Origin: Streptomyces sp. V1I1
Lineage (GTDB): Bacteria > Actinomycetota > Actinomycetes > Streptomycetales > Streptomycetaceae
Direction: 5' to 3'
Length of the DNA stretch: 64,000 bases
NCBI RefSeq assembly: GCF_030817355.1
Contig: NZ_JAUSZH010000001.1
Span: 7,167,001 to 7,231,000, forward strand
Shown here: piece by piece, positions 32,320-40,733 of the stretch
How the letters are laid out: each line of letters opens with the position of its first letter
Numbering within the stretch: the stretch's first letter is position 1
Position numbers and translations under genes: made by a program
Notes under the pieces: generated by a model
Database searches by the model: none
Seen by the model: only the letters and a program-made list of their open reading frames with translations
What the model was told of the DNA's origin: nothing

Positions 32320-33329
32320 CCGGGCCTGCCCACCAGCTCGCGCAGCACGTCCTCCATCGTCACGAGTCCCACCGGCGTGCCGTCCTCGTCCACCACCGCC
32401 GCCAGATGCGTACGGCTGCGCCGCATCGCGGTCAGCACATCGTCGAGCGGCGTGGTCGCCCGCACCCGGGCGATCGGGCGCATCGCCGAGACCGGGAACG
32501 GCACATCGCGCGGAGTCGCGTCCAGCGCGTCCTTCACATGGAGATAGCCGAGGATCCGGCGGCCCTCGTCGAGAACCGGGAAGCGGGAGAACCCTGACTC
32601 GGCCGCCAGCTGCTCCAACTGCTCGGGCGTGGTCCCGGCCCGTGCGTACACCACCCGCTCGATCGGCATCACCACATCGCGCACCGGCCGGCGCCCAAGC
32701 TTCAGCGCGTCGCGCAACCGCTCGGCAGACCGGCCGTCGAGCAGCCCGGCGTCGTCCGCGTCCCGCACCAGCCGCGCCAGTTCGTCGTCCGAGAAGGTCG
32801 CCGACACCTCGTCCCTCGTCTCCACCCGCAGCAGCTTCAGCAGCCCGTTGGAGAAGGCGTTGACGGTGAAGATCACCGGGCGCAGCGCCCGGGCCAGCGT
32901 GACCAGCGGCGGTCCGAGCAGTAGCGCGGTCCGCGTGGGCTCGGCCAGCGCGATGTTCTTCGGCACCATTTCGCCGAGCAGCATGTGCAGATAGGTCGCC
33001 GCCGCCAGCGCGATCACGAAGGAGATCGGGTGCACCAGGCCGTGCGGCACACCCACCGCGTCGAACACGGGCTCCAGCAGATGCGCGATGGCCGGCTCGG
33101 CGACGATGCCGAGCACCAGGGTGCACAGCGTGATGCCGAGCTGGGCCGCGGCCAGCAGCGCCGAGACATGCTCAAGGCCCCACAGGACGCTGCGCGCCCG
33201 CCGGTTCCCGGCCTCCGCCTCCGGCTCGATCTGGCTGCGGCGTACGGAGATCAGGGCGAACTCCGCGCCGACGAAGAAGGCGTTGACCACCAGGGTCAGA
33301 AAACCGATGAGGAGCTGGATCACGGTCAT
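32316..33329 (-). CDS. CNNM/CorC-type CBS-domain membrane protein
   Basis: 337 residues. An N-terminal DUF21/CNNM membrane domain (QLLIGFLTLVVNAFFVGAEF, ALISVRRSQIE) of three to four helices is followed by two CBS motifs (DVVMPIERVVYARAGTTPEQ; VSAMRPIARVRATTPLDDVL) ending GLVTMEDVLREL. It lacks the C-terminal CorC/HlyC domain that its partner has. Family members are linked to Mg2+ or Co2+ extrusion. Its ATG overlaps the stop of the next CNNM gene (ATGA), so the two are co-translated. Confidence 0.88.
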   Translation of the reverse strand: MTVIQLLIGFLTLVVNAFFVGAEFALISVRRSQIEPEAEAGNRRARSVLWGLEHVSALLAAAQLGITLCTLVLGIVAEPAIAHLLEPVFDAVGVPHGLVHPISFVIALAAATYLHMLLGEMVPKNIALAEPTRTALLLGPPLVTLARALRPVIFTVNAFSNGLLKLLRVETRDEVSATFSDDELARLVRDADDAGLLDGRSAERLRDALKLGRRPVRDVVMPIERVVYARAGTTPEQLEQLAAESGFSRFPVLDEGRRILGYLHVKDALDATPRDVPFPVSAMRPIARVRATTPLDDVLTAMRRSRTHLAAVVDEDGTPVGLVTMEDVLRELVGRPG

Positions 33330-34663
33330 CGTCCGGCCTCCTCGGCGGCGTCGGCCGAGGGGAGCGGCGCATGCATCAGTACCCGTGCCGCACGCCGTCC
33401 GGAGGCGTCCACGACATCGAGCTGCCAGCCCTCCAGATCGATCCGGTCGCCCTCAGCGGGGATGCGCCCCAGTTCGGTGGCGATAAGTCCGGCGAGTGTT
33501 TCGTACGGGCCTTCCGGCACCCGCAGCCCGACCCGCTCAAGTTGGTCGGTGCGGGCGGCGCCGTCCGCCGACCACAGGGTGCGCCCGTCCGCGTCCTCGC
33601 CGGCCGGCGCCAGGTCCGGCGTCTCGTGCGGATCGTGCTCGTCGCGCACCTCGCCGACGACCTCCTCCACGATGTCCTCCAGCGTGACCACGCCGGCCGT
33701 GCCGCCGTACTCGTCGATGACGACGGCCATCGTGTTCTTGCCTGACAGTCGGTCCAGGAGCCGGTCCACGGTCAGTGTCTCGGGCACGAGCAGCGGCTCG
33801 CGCAGCAGCTCGGAGACCGGGTGCCGGGGCCGTCGCCCGGCAGGGACGGCCAGCACGTCCTTGATGTGCGCGATCCCGACGACGGTGTCGAGGCTGCCCC
33901 GGTAGACGGGGAAGCGGGACAGGCCGGTCGCGCGCGTGGCGTTGGCTACGTCCTCGACGGTGGCCTGTACCTCCAGGGCGGTGACCTGGACCCGCGGGGT
34001 CATCACATTCTCCGCGGTCAGCTCGGCCAGATTGAGGGTGCGTACGAACAGCTCGGCGGTGTCCGCCTCCAACGCGCCCTCCTTCGCGGAGTGGCGGGCC
34101 AGCGCGACCAGTTCCTTCGGGCTGCGCGCGGAGGCCAGCTCCTCGGTCGGCTCCATGCCGAGCCGGCGCAGGATGCGGTTGGCCGTGTTGTTGAGGTGGC
34201 TGATGAAGGGCTTGAAGGCGGCGGTGAAGATCCGCTGCGGGGGCGCCACCACCTTCGCCACGGCCAGCGGGGAGGAGATCGCCCAGTTCTTCGGGACCAG
34301 CTCGCCGACGACCATCAGCACGATGGTGGACAGCCCGGTGCCGATGACCAGGGCTGTGGATGAGGCCACCGAGGGGGAGACGCCGAGCGCCTCGAGCGGG
34401 CCGCGGATCAGCTTGGCGATGGACGGCTCGGCGAGCATGCCGACGATCAGGTTGGTGACGGTGATGCCGAGCTGGGCGCCGGAGAGCTGGAAGGTGAGGC
34501 TCCGGGCGGCCTTGAGGGCGCCGGCCGCACCGCGCTCGCCGCGCTCGGCGGCCCGCTCGAGGTCGCCGCGCTCGACCGTGGTGAGGGAGAACTCCGCCGC
34601 GACGAAGGCGCCGCAGGCGACCGAGAGCAGCACCGCCACGACGAGCAAGAGCACTTCGGTCAT
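33326..34663 (-). CDS. CNNM/CorC-type membrane protein with CBS pair and CorC/HlyC domain
   Basis: 445 residues, with GGAGG before the ATG at 34663. DUF21 membrane domain (VLLLVVAVLLSVACGAFVAA, EFSLTTVERGDLERA), a CBS pair (ENVMTPRVQVTALEVQATVE; SELLREPLLVPETLTVDRLL), the linker DEYGGTAGVVTLEDIVEEVV and a C-terminal CorC_HlyC domain with RVGLRVPEGPYETLAGLI. This is the complete form of the family. The two-gene tandem may form a hetero-oligomeric divalent-cation exporter. Confidence 0.92.
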   Translation of the reverse strand: MTEVLLLVVAVLLSVACGAFVAAEFSLTTVERGDLERAAERGERGAAGALKAARSLTFQLSGAQLGITVTNLIVGMLAEPSIAKLIRGPLEALGVSPSVASSTALVIGTGLSTIVLMVVGELVPKNWAISSPLAVAKVVAPPQRIFTAAFKPFISHLNNTANRILRRLGMEPTEELASARSPKELVALARHSAKEGALEADTAELFVRTLNLAELTAENVMTPRVQVTALEVQATVEDVANATRATGLSRFPVYRGSLDTVVGIAHIKDVLAVPAGRRPRHPVSELLREPLLVPETLTVDRLLDRLSGKNTMAVVIDEYGGTAGVVTLEDIVEEVVGEVRDEHDPHETPDLAPAGEDADGRTLWSADGAARTDQLERVGLRVPEGPYETLAGLIATELGRIPAEGDRIDLEGWQLDVVDASGRRAARVLMHAPLPSADAAEEAGR

Positions 34664-34824
34664 CGGTTCACCTCCGTCCCATGATCGGGCAGGGACTGGA
34701 GGAATGCTCGATGTCGACTACTGGGAGGCTCGCCCATGGGCGGACGCTCACACCTTTCGTACGGAGTGGATGACCTGCCCATGGTAAAGGACGTGCAAAG
34801 TGTCCGATGCGACGGCGACGGCGC

Positions 34825-35247
34825 TCAGACGAACGGCTTCACCCAGCGGCGCCAGTGGTCCTCGCGCTGGTACCCGGCGGCGGCCCACGCGCGCCGGGCC
34901 CGCTCATTGGCCTCCAGGACCATGGCGTCGCCGCGCCTGCCGCCCGCGGCCAGAAAGCGCCTCTCGGCCGCCTCCAGCAGCGCCGAAGCGATCCCCTGCC
35001 GACGATGGGACGGCAGCACGGCAAGCCGGTACAGCGAGCAGCGCCACCCGTCGTACCCGGCGATCACCGAGCCCACCACCCGGCCCTCGGACTCGGCGAG
35101 GATCAGCGCCTCGGGATCGCGCGCGACAAGACGGGTGACCCCGTGCACGTCGTCCGTGATGCTCGTGCCCTCCGCCGCTTCCTTCCAGAAGCTGAGGACG
35201 GTCTCGGCCTCGTCGGCCCTGGCGGCGCGTATTTGCAGGTCGATCAC
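34825..35247 (-). CDS. GNAT-family N-acetyltransferase
   Basis: 140 residues from the GTG at 35247 (IDLQIRAARADEAETVLSFW); the open frame reaches 35580 but the upstream part is low-complexity. GNAT fold with RVVGSVIAGYDGWRC and acetyl-CoA loop LPSHRRQGIASALLEAAERR, then NERARRAWAAAGYQRE, as in RimI-like or aminoglycoside-type acetyltransferases. Substrate unknown. No clear ribosome-binding site is seen. Confidence 0.85.
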   Translation of the reverse strand: MIDLQIRAARADEAETVLSFWKEAAEGTSITDDVHGVTRLVARDPEALILAESEGRVVGSVIAGYDGWRCSLYRLAVLPSHRRQGIASALLEAAERRFLAAGGRRGDAMVLEANERARRAWAAAGYQREDHWRRWVKPFV

Positions 35248-35402
35248 GGACGGGAGCCAAGCACGCGGGGGAACGGGCCGCCACCGACTTTCAGGGTTCG
35301 AGACGGGCCGCGGGCGTGAGGCTTCCGGCCGGGCGTGCGGCTTCCGGTCGGACGCGCAGCTCTTGGACCACCGGGCGGACTGCTCCCCGATCACCGGGCC
35401 GA

Positions 35403-37967
35403 CTACTCGTGCGCGATGGCGGCCAGCACATTCATCCGCGAGGCGCGCAGCGCCGGAAGCACCGCCGCCGCGAGCCCCACGACCACCGAGCCCACCACGA
35501 CCGCGACGACCGTGCCCCACGGCACGGCGAACGCCGTCAGCCCCTCCAGCGCCAGCACTTGCTGCACCGCCACACCCCACACCATGCCCAACGCGAGCCC
35601 CAGCAGCGCCCCGAAGACCGCGATCACGACCGATTCCAGCCGGATCATGCGCCGCAGCTGGACGCGGGAGAGACCGATCGCGCGCAGCAGCCCGATCTCC
35701 CGGGTCCGCTCCACCACCGACAGCGCAAGGGTGTTGACCACGCCCAGCACGGCGATGACGATCGCCAGCCCCAGCAGCGCGTACACCAGGTAGAGCATCA
35801 CGGCGATCTGCTGGCGGATCAGCTCCTTGTAGTCGGCCTGATCCCTGACCTGCACCTGCGGATACGGATCGAGGGCCGTCTCCAGGCCCTTGCGCAGCTC
35901 CTGGGCGTCGCTGCCGCTCTTGGCGTTGACGTAGAGTGCGGCCTCCTGCCCGCCCGGCAGATACTTCTCGGCGGTGGCGAGCCCCATGAACAGGCCGCCC
36001 TCCATCCCGGGCCCGCCGCTCTGGTCCATGTCCGTGAGCGCCCCCACCGTCAGCCTCGCGCGTTGTCCGCCCGCGAACTCGGCCGGCAGGACCGACCCGA
36101 TGCGCACCTTGTGTTCGGTGGCGTACTTACGGTCCATGGCGATGCTGTCCGGCGCGAGGGCGGCCGCTGTGTCCCCGTTCGCATAGGTGATGTGGGCGAC
36201 CTCGTCGAGCTTCGGGTCGTAGCCGGAAGCCGTCGACTCCACCCGCTTCCCGTCCGGCAGGCTCAGCGCGAGCGGCGCGAAGCGCTGCCGTACGACGGTG
36301 CCCGCGGTTTTCACCCCCTTCACCTTCTCGGTGATCTCTTGCGGGAAGGGCATGAAGTTGCTGTTCTGTACGACGAAGTCCGCGCCCAGCGTCTTGTCGA
36401 TCTGGTCGTCGAAGGACTTGGTCATCGAGGCGCTGGCGATCGAGAGCCCGCCCACCAGCGCCAGGCCCACCATCAGCGCGGCCGCGGTGGCGCCGGTGCG
36501 CCGCGGATTGCGCAGCGCGTTGCGCTGGCTCATCCGGCCGACCGAGCCGAACACCTTGGGGAACGCCCCGCCCAGCACCCGGATCACCGGCCGCACCAGC
36601 AGCGGCCCCGCCACCACAGTCGCGATCAGCGTCAGCACCACGCCAAGGCCGAGCAGGGAGGACGCGGTCGCGGTCTTCTCGCTCACCACGCAGCCGGCCA
36701 GCGCCGCCGCTCCCGCCGCGCCGACCACGGTTCCGGCGATCGCCCGGATCTTCAACGGCCGCCCCACACCCGCGACTTCGGCATCCGCGAGCGCGGCCAT
36801 CGGGGAGACCTTGGCCGCCCTCCGGGCTGGCAGATAGGCGGCCACGAAGGTGACGCCGAGACCGACCGCGTACGCGGACACCGGTGTCGCCACACCCAGC
36901 ACCATTTCGGCGGCGCTCAGATTCATGCCGAGCAGACCCATCAGCTCGATCAGCCCGGCCGCCAGCCCGATCCCGGCGGCAAGACCGAGCGTCGAGCCGA
37001 CAAGCCCCAGCAGTACCGCCTCGGTGAGCACGGAGCGGCGCACCTGGCGGCGGTCCGCGCCGAGCGCCCGCAGCAGCCCCAGCTCGCGGGTGCGCTGGGC
37101 GATCAGCATCGAGAAGGTGTTGACGATCAGGAAGATGCCGACCAGCACGGCGACACCGGCGAAGCCGAGCATCACCCACTTGATGACATCGAGGAAGCCG
37201 CCCAGCTGGGCGGCGGCCGACTCGGCCTGCTCGTCGGCGGTCTTGAGGTCGTACGCATCACCCAGTTCGGCCGCGATCCGCTGCTTCAGCGTCGCGTCGC
37301 CGACTGTGTCCGCGGCGTCCACCGAGATCGAGGTGGCCACCCCCGGCCTGCCAAGCAGCTTGGTCTGGGCTGTCGGAGTGTCGAGGTAGACCAGCGCGGC
37401 GCCCGGGTTGGTGGTGGTGAAGGTCGCTATGCCGACGACCTCGACCTTGAACGAGCCGGGCTGCGCGAGGACGGTGAGCGTGTCCCCGATGTCCACCTTT
37501 TTCTTGTCGGCGGTGTCCTTGTCGAGCAGCGCCTCGCCCGGCCCGCTCGGCGCGCGGCCGCTGGTGAGCTTCACCGGACTGCGTTCGGTGACATTCCAGT
37601 TGGTGGCGACGGTGGGGGCGCCGGCCGTCGGTCCGACGGGGTCGTTCCTGTCGTCGACGACGGTGATGTTCTCCACCGCCGCGTCGATGTGTGTGGCTTT
37701 GACGCCGTCGACCGAGCCGATCCGGTCGGCGAGTTCGGTGGGCAGGGTCCGTACGACTCCGGTAGGCAGCCTCTCGCCGATGCCCTCCTTCGGCGCGACC
37801 GTCACATCCGCCGAGGTGGAGGCGAAGAGCCGGTCGAAGGTACGGGAGACGGTGTCCGAGAAGATCAGGCTGCCGCTCACGAAGGCCACGGACAGCAGCA
37901 CCGCCAGCGCCGAAAGCAGCAGCCGGCCCTTGTGTGCGAAGAAGCTCCGCAGCGTCGCTTTCAGCAT
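35403..37967 (-). CDS. ABC transporter permease, FtsX/MacB type
   Basis: 854 residues. N-terminal helix (LRSFFAHKGRLLLSALAVLL), a large extracytoplasmic region, then FtsX domain I (VKWVMLGFAGVAVLVGIFLI, ERTRELGLLRALGADRRQV), a second helix and soluble pair, and FtsX domain II ending near the C terminus (TREIGLLRAIGLSRVQLRRM). This is the ten-helix, duplicated form usual in actinobacteria. The partner ATPase is 7 bp upstream. Such exporters act on lipids, peptides or antibiotics by mechanotransmission. Substrate unknown. Confidence 0.93.
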   Translation of the reverse strand: MLKATLRSFFAHKGRLLLSALAVLLSVAFVSGSLIFSDTVSRTFDRLFASTSADVTVAPKEGIGERLPTGVVRTLPTELADRIGSVDGVKATHIDAAVENITVVDDRNDPVGPTAGAPTVATNWNVTERSPVKLTSGRAPSGPGEALLDKDTADKKKVDIGDTLTVLAQPGSFKVEVVGIATFTTTNPGAALVYLDTPTAQTKLLGRPGVATSISVDAADTVGDATLKQRIAAELGDAYDLKTADEQAESAAAQLGGFLDVIKWVMLGFAGVAVLVGIFLIVNTFSMLIAQRTRELGLLRALGADRRQVRRSVLTEAVLLGLVGSTLGLAAGIGLAAGLIELMGLLGMNLSAAEMVLGVATPVSAYAVGLGVTFVAAYLPARRAAKVSPMAALADAEVAGVGRPLKIRAIAGTVVGAAGAAALAGCVVSEKTATASSLLGLGVVLTLIATVVAGPLLVRPVIRVLGGAFPKVFGSVGRMSQRNALRNPRRTGATAAALMVGLALVGGLSIASASMTKSFDDQIDKTLGADFVVQNSNFMPFPQEITEKVKGVKTAGTVVRQRFAPLALSLPDGKRVESTASGYDPKLDEVAHITYANGDTAAALAPDSIAMDRKYATEHKVRIGSVLPAEFAGGQRARLTVGALTDMDQSGGPGMEGGLFMGLATAEKYLPGGQEAALYVNAKSGSDAQELRKGLETALDPYPQVQVRDQADYKELIRQQIAVMLYLVYALLGLAIVIAVLGVVNTLALSVVERTREIGLLRAIGLSRVQLRRMIRLESVVIAVFGALLGLALGMVWGVAVQQVLALEGLTAFAVPWGTVVAVVVGSVVVGLAAAVLPALRASRMNVLAAIAHE

Positions 37968-37974
37968 CGTGGCC

Positions 37975-38787
37975 TCAGCTCTTGCGCAGGGCGTCGGAGC
38001 CGGGGGTCTGGGGCTGTGCCCCGGAGAAGAGCCGCATGCGTTCCAGTACCGCCTCCGCAGTCGGATCCTGCATGACGTCGACGATCCGTCCGTCCGCGAG
38101 GAACAGCACCAGGTCGGAGTAGGCGGCCGCGCCCGGGTCGTGCGTCACCATCACCACCGTCTGGTCCAGCCGGTCGACGGCTTCGCGCAGGAAGGTGAGC
38201 ACCTCGGCGCCCGCGCGCGAGTCGAGATTGCCGGTCGGCTCGTCCGCGAAGATCAGCTCGGTGCGGGAGGCCAGCGCCCGCGCGCAGGCCACCCGCTGCT
38301 GCTGCCCGCCGGAGAGCTGGGCGGGCCGGTGCCGCAGCCGGTCGCGCAGCCCGAGCGTGTCGATGACCTGATCGACCCACTCGCTGTCGGGTTTGCGCCC
38401 GGCGATGTCCATGGGGAGCGTGATGTTCTCGGCGGCAGTCAGCGTGGGCAGCAGGTTGAACGCCTGGAACATAAAGCCGATCCGGTCCCGGCGCAGCCGG
38501 GTCAGCTCGCGGTCCTTCAGACCGGTGATCTCCGTGTCGCCCAGCCAGACCTGACCGGCGGAGACGGTGTCGAGTCCGGCGAGGCAGTGCATCAGTGTGG
38601 ACTTCCCCGACCCGGAGGGACCCATGACCGCGGTGAACCGGCCACGCGCGATGTCGACGTCGACGGCGTCCAGGGCGAGTACGGTCGTCTCCCCGCTGCC
38701 GTATGCCTTGGTCAGGGCTCGCGCCCGGGCGGCGAGTGGCACTTCCGAGGCATGGTCGTGGGCGGGTGCAGTGGCAGGTGTGGACAA
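37975..38787 (-). CDS. ABC transporter ATP-binding protein (MacB/LolD type)
   Basis: 270 residues from the TTG at 38787, chosen because GGGAGG lies 5 bases upstream; an ATG at 38892 would add 35 residues not typical of the family. [20 protein letters not shown] precedes Walker [11 protein letters not shown]-loop [11 protein letters not shown]; signature LSGGQQQR; Walker [14 protein letters not shown]-loop VTHDPGAA. It drives the FtsX-type permease encoded 7 bp downstream. Confidence 0.93.
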   Translation of the reverse strand: MSTPATAPAHDHASEVPLAARARALTKAYGSGETTVLALDAVDVDIARGRFTAVMGPSGSGKSTLMHCLAGLDTVSAGQVWLGDTEITGLKDRELTRLRRDRIGFMFQAFNLLPTLTAAENITLPMDIAGRKPDSEWVDQVIDTLGLRDRLRHRPAQLSGGQQQRVACARALASRTELIFADEPTGNLDSRAGAEVLTFLREAVDRLDQTVVMVTHDPGAAAYSDLVLFLADGRIVDVMQDPTAEAVLERMRLFSGAQPQTPGSDALRKS

Positions 38788-38915
38788 GGCCGCCTCCCGG
38801 GTCGTGGCCGCTCCGACTCCCGTACAAGTGGCGAGAGTAGAGGGCGCGTGCGTGCGTCGGTATCCCTCGTAGGTCCGGTCCTCCGGGTTCATGTAAGGGG
38901 CACCTGACGGACGTG

Positions 38916-38945
38916 TTGCCCATGCTAGCGTCTGTGCGCTAGCTT
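38916..38945 (+). promoter_or_regulatory. Promoter with perfect palindromic operator of the RHH/Doc-like pair
   Basis: TTGCCC (38916-38921) and TAGCTT (38940-38945) are 18 bp apart and end 6 bp before the GTG at 38952, so the transcript is leaderless. Between and over them, GCTAGCG (38924-38930) and CGCTAGC (38937-38943) form a perfect inverted repeat with a 6-base spacer. The palindrome covers the -10 box, the expected site for antitoxin autorepression. Confidence 0.72.
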
Positions 38946-38951
38946 TACCCT

Positions 38952-39248
38952 GTGGCGAAGACTCAGTTGAACGTGAGAGTGGACGAGACCACCGCGGAGG
39001 CCGCGCGCCAGCGGGCGATGCAGCGCGGGATGAGCGTCAACCGCTACATCGAGGAGCTCGTCAAGCAGGACGCGGGCGAGGTGGGACGCACCTTCGTGGA
39101 GGCGGCGTCGGACTTCATGAAGCAGTACGAATCCGTGTTCGCGGAGGAGTTCGGCGAGTTCGGCACCGGCACCGGCACCGGCAATGGCAATGGCACCGGC
39201 ACCGGCACGGGTACCAGCAATGGCACCGGACGCGAAGGCAAGCGTTGA
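38952..39248 (+). CDS. Ribbon-helix-helix antitoxin-like protein with Gly-Thr repeat tail
   Basis: 98 residues. The N-terminal 45 or so match the Arc/CopG ribbon-helix-helix fold (TQLNVRVDETTAEAARQRAM, QRGMSVNRYIEELV). A helical segment (VEAASDFMKQYESVFAEEFG) probably contacts the toxin. A run of GT, GN and SN dipeptides coded by 6-bp repeats (about 39164-39230) ends the protein. Its TGA overlaps the TTG of the next gene (TTGA), so the two are coupled. The palindromic operator upstream supports autoregulation. Confidence 0.8.
   Translation: MAKTQLNVRVDETTAEAARQRAMQRGMSVNRYIEELVKQDAGEVGRTFVEAASDFMKQYESVFAEEFGEFGTGTGTGNGNGTGTGTGTSNGTGREGKR
39164..39230 (+). repeat. Hexanucleotide GGCACC/GGCAAT array in the antitoxin tail
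   Basis: About eleven 6-base units of the type GGCACC, GGCAAT or GGCACG code for a Gly-Thr/Gly-Asn tail. Copy changes stay in frame but would move the distance to the coupled downstream start only by whole codons. Confidence 0.8.
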
Positions 39249-39616
39249 CTCTTCAGATCGACCTCGCGTGGCTGCTCATGGTCGCCGAGCACAAGACCCC
39301 CGGCGATCCACAGGTCACCGACTGGGGCGCGCTCGTCGCCGCCGTCAGCCGTCATGACGCCGAGATATTCGGCATCCCCGTCTACAGCGACCCGCACGCC
39401 CGCGCCGCGTCCCTGCTTCAGCTGCTGCTCCATGTGCCCGCGCTCGAGCACTCCAACGCGATGTTCGCTTCCGCCGTCGCGTACGGCTATCTCGTGGCCA
39501 GCGGACTGAAGGTCGTCACCTCGCCCGTGCAGGTACGGGACCTGGCGCGGCTGGTCAAGGAGGGCAAGGCGGACGTCAGAACCATCGCCGACGAGCTGCG
39601 GCAGTGGAGCCAGTGA
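39245..39616 (+). CDS. Doc/Fic-like toxin-type protein
   Basis: 123 residues from the TTG at 39245, which overlaps the antitoxin stop. The all-helical sequence (AALVAAVSRHDAEIFGIPVY, LLQLLLHVPALEHSNAMFAS, AVAYGYLVASGLKV) resembles the death-on-curing family in layout. The canonical HxFxDxNKR motif is replaced by LEHSNAMFASAV, so the AMP- or phosphate-transfer loop is degenerate. It may be a Doc relative with altered activity, or an inactive one. Gene order, coupling and operator argue for a toxin-antitoxin pair. Confidence 0.65.
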   Translation: MTLQIDLAWLLMVAEHKTPGDPQVTDWGALVAAVSRHDAEIFGIPVYSDPHARAASLLQLLLHVPALEHSNAMFASAVAYGYLVASGLKVVTSPVQVRDLARLVKEGKADVRTIADELRQWSQ

Positions 39617-39655
39617 TTACGCGCGAGCCAGTGATTACGCGCGAGCCGGCGATCA
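39607..39655. repeat. 18-bp tandem repeat at the toxin stop
   Basis: GAGCCAGTGATTACGCGC recurs with period 18 for about 2.7 copies from 39607. The first copy contains the toxin's TGA; the last reaches the stop of the convergent methyltransferase. No hairpin is obvious. Confidence 0.8.
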
Positions 39656-40339
39656 CGCGCCCGCGGTATCGCTGAACGGCCGCCGCGCCACGCCCAGCAC
39701 GCAGGGGGACGAAGGAAGCCGCATGCCCGTCTCGGGCACCTGCAGCCTGCGATACGTCCCGAGCTCGAAGCCCGCCGCCTCGATCGCGGCGATGGTGTCC
39801 CGCGCGGTGTGACACCCGCCGAACAGCAGCGGCCACACCGTGCGGTCCAGGGCGCGCTGGGTCCGTGCCATGCCCTTGGTCTCGGCCAGTCCGTGCTCGA
39901 AGAACCGCAGCTCACCTTCCGGCCGCAGGACCCGCCTGATCTCGGCGAGCGCCCGCGGCAGATCCCGTACGGAACACAGCACCAGCGACACGACGGCCGC
40001 GTCGAACGCCTCACTCTTGACCGGCAGTGCCTCGGCCGCCCCCGGCACCACGTCCACCGGAACCTCGGCGCTCCGCGCGGCCTGCGCCGCCAAGTGCCGC
40101 AGGCTGCGCTCCGGTTCGAGCGCCACGACCTCGGAGACGGCCGACGGGTAGTGCGCGAAGTTCAGACCGTTGCCCGCGCCGATCTCGATCACCCGGCCGG
40201 ACAGCCCGGACAGCAGTTCCTTGCGGTAGGCGGCGATACCCGCCTTCGTCTCGGCCGCCACGCTGACCTTGGCGTAGACGCGGGCGAAGACCGGGTGGTG
40301 GACGGCGTCCCGGGGCACTTTGGTGCTGCGCAGGGGCAT
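39653..40339 (-). CDS. Class I SAM-dependent methyltransferase
   Basis: 228 residues from the ATG at 40339, with GAGGAGG 7 bases upstream. SAM motif I VIEIGAGNGLNF, motif II VVALEPERSL, AAEALPVKSEAFDAAVVSLV and VLRPEGELRFFEH identify a Rossmann methyltransferase of the METTL7/UbiE-like type. It follows the VOC gene by 34 bp in the biotin operon, but the sequence does not look like BioC. Substrate unknown. Confidence 0.85.
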   Translation of the reverse strand: MPLRSTKVPRDAVHHPVFARVYAKVSVAAETKAGIAAYRKELLSGLSGRVIEIGAGNGLNFAHYPSAVSEVVALEPERSLRHLAAQAARSAEVPVDVVPGAAEALPVKSEAFDAAVVSLVLCSVRDLPRALAEIRRVLRPEGELRFFEHGLAETKGMARTQRALDRTVWPLLFGGCHTARDTIAAIEAAGFELGTYRRLQVPETGMRLPSSPCVLGVARRPFSDTAGA

Positions 40340-40373
40340 TGCGGGCCTCCTCGGAACGGCGGTGCGCTCACCG

Positions 40374-40727
40374 TCATTGTCCCCCTGCGGCGACAAAGCA
40401 GAACTCGTTCCCCTCGGGATCGGTCAGGACCTGGAACCTTCCGTGATCGTTGGTGACGACCGCGCCGAGCCGAGCGGCGCCGAGCCGCACGGCCTCGTCT
40501 GCCGCCTCGTCCACCTCGCCCGCGTCCAGATCGAGATGGAGCCGGTTCTTGGCCGACTTGCCCTCCGGCACGCGCTGGAAGGCGACCCGCACGAAACCGG
40601 GCGGATCGATGTACGACCAGTCGGCGCTGCGGTCCACCGGGTCCCCGCCGAGCAGGGACGCCCAGAAGCGCACCAGGCTAGCGGGGTCGTGGCAGTCGAA
40701 GACGATCTCGTCGATTTGGGCTCGCAT
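40374..40727 (-). CDS. VOC-family (glyoxalase/dioxygenase fold) protein
   Basis: 117 residues. Beta-alpha-beta repeats of the VOC fold: IDEIVFDCHDPASLVRFWAS, LLGGDP, then NRLHLDLDAGEVDEAADEAV and LTDPEGNEFCFV with the usual metal-type Glu. It belongs to the actinobacterial PhnB-like or lactoylglutathione-lyase-like subgroup often linked to resistance or detoxification, but no substrate is known. It starts 6 bp after bioD and is probably co-transcribed. Confidence 0.85.
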   Translation of the reverse strand: MRAQIDEIVFDCHDPASLVRFWASLLGGDPVDRSADWSYIDPPGFVRVAFQRVPEGKSAKNRLHLDLDAGEVDEAADEAVRLGAARLGAVVTNDHGRFQVLTDPEGNEFCFVAAGGQ

Positions 40728-40733
40728 GAGGAA

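Noticed and set aside
35265..35402. Imperfect 19-bp repeats (GTGAGGCTTCCGG / GTGCGGCTTCCGG)
   Set aside because: Only two clear copies in a GC-rich gap; not distinguishable from chance similarity.
35316..38075. A 919-codon plus-strand ORF opposite the ABC permease
   Set aside because: His/Arg/Gln-rich translation without family resemblance; the minus-strand protein is a clear FtsX-type permease.
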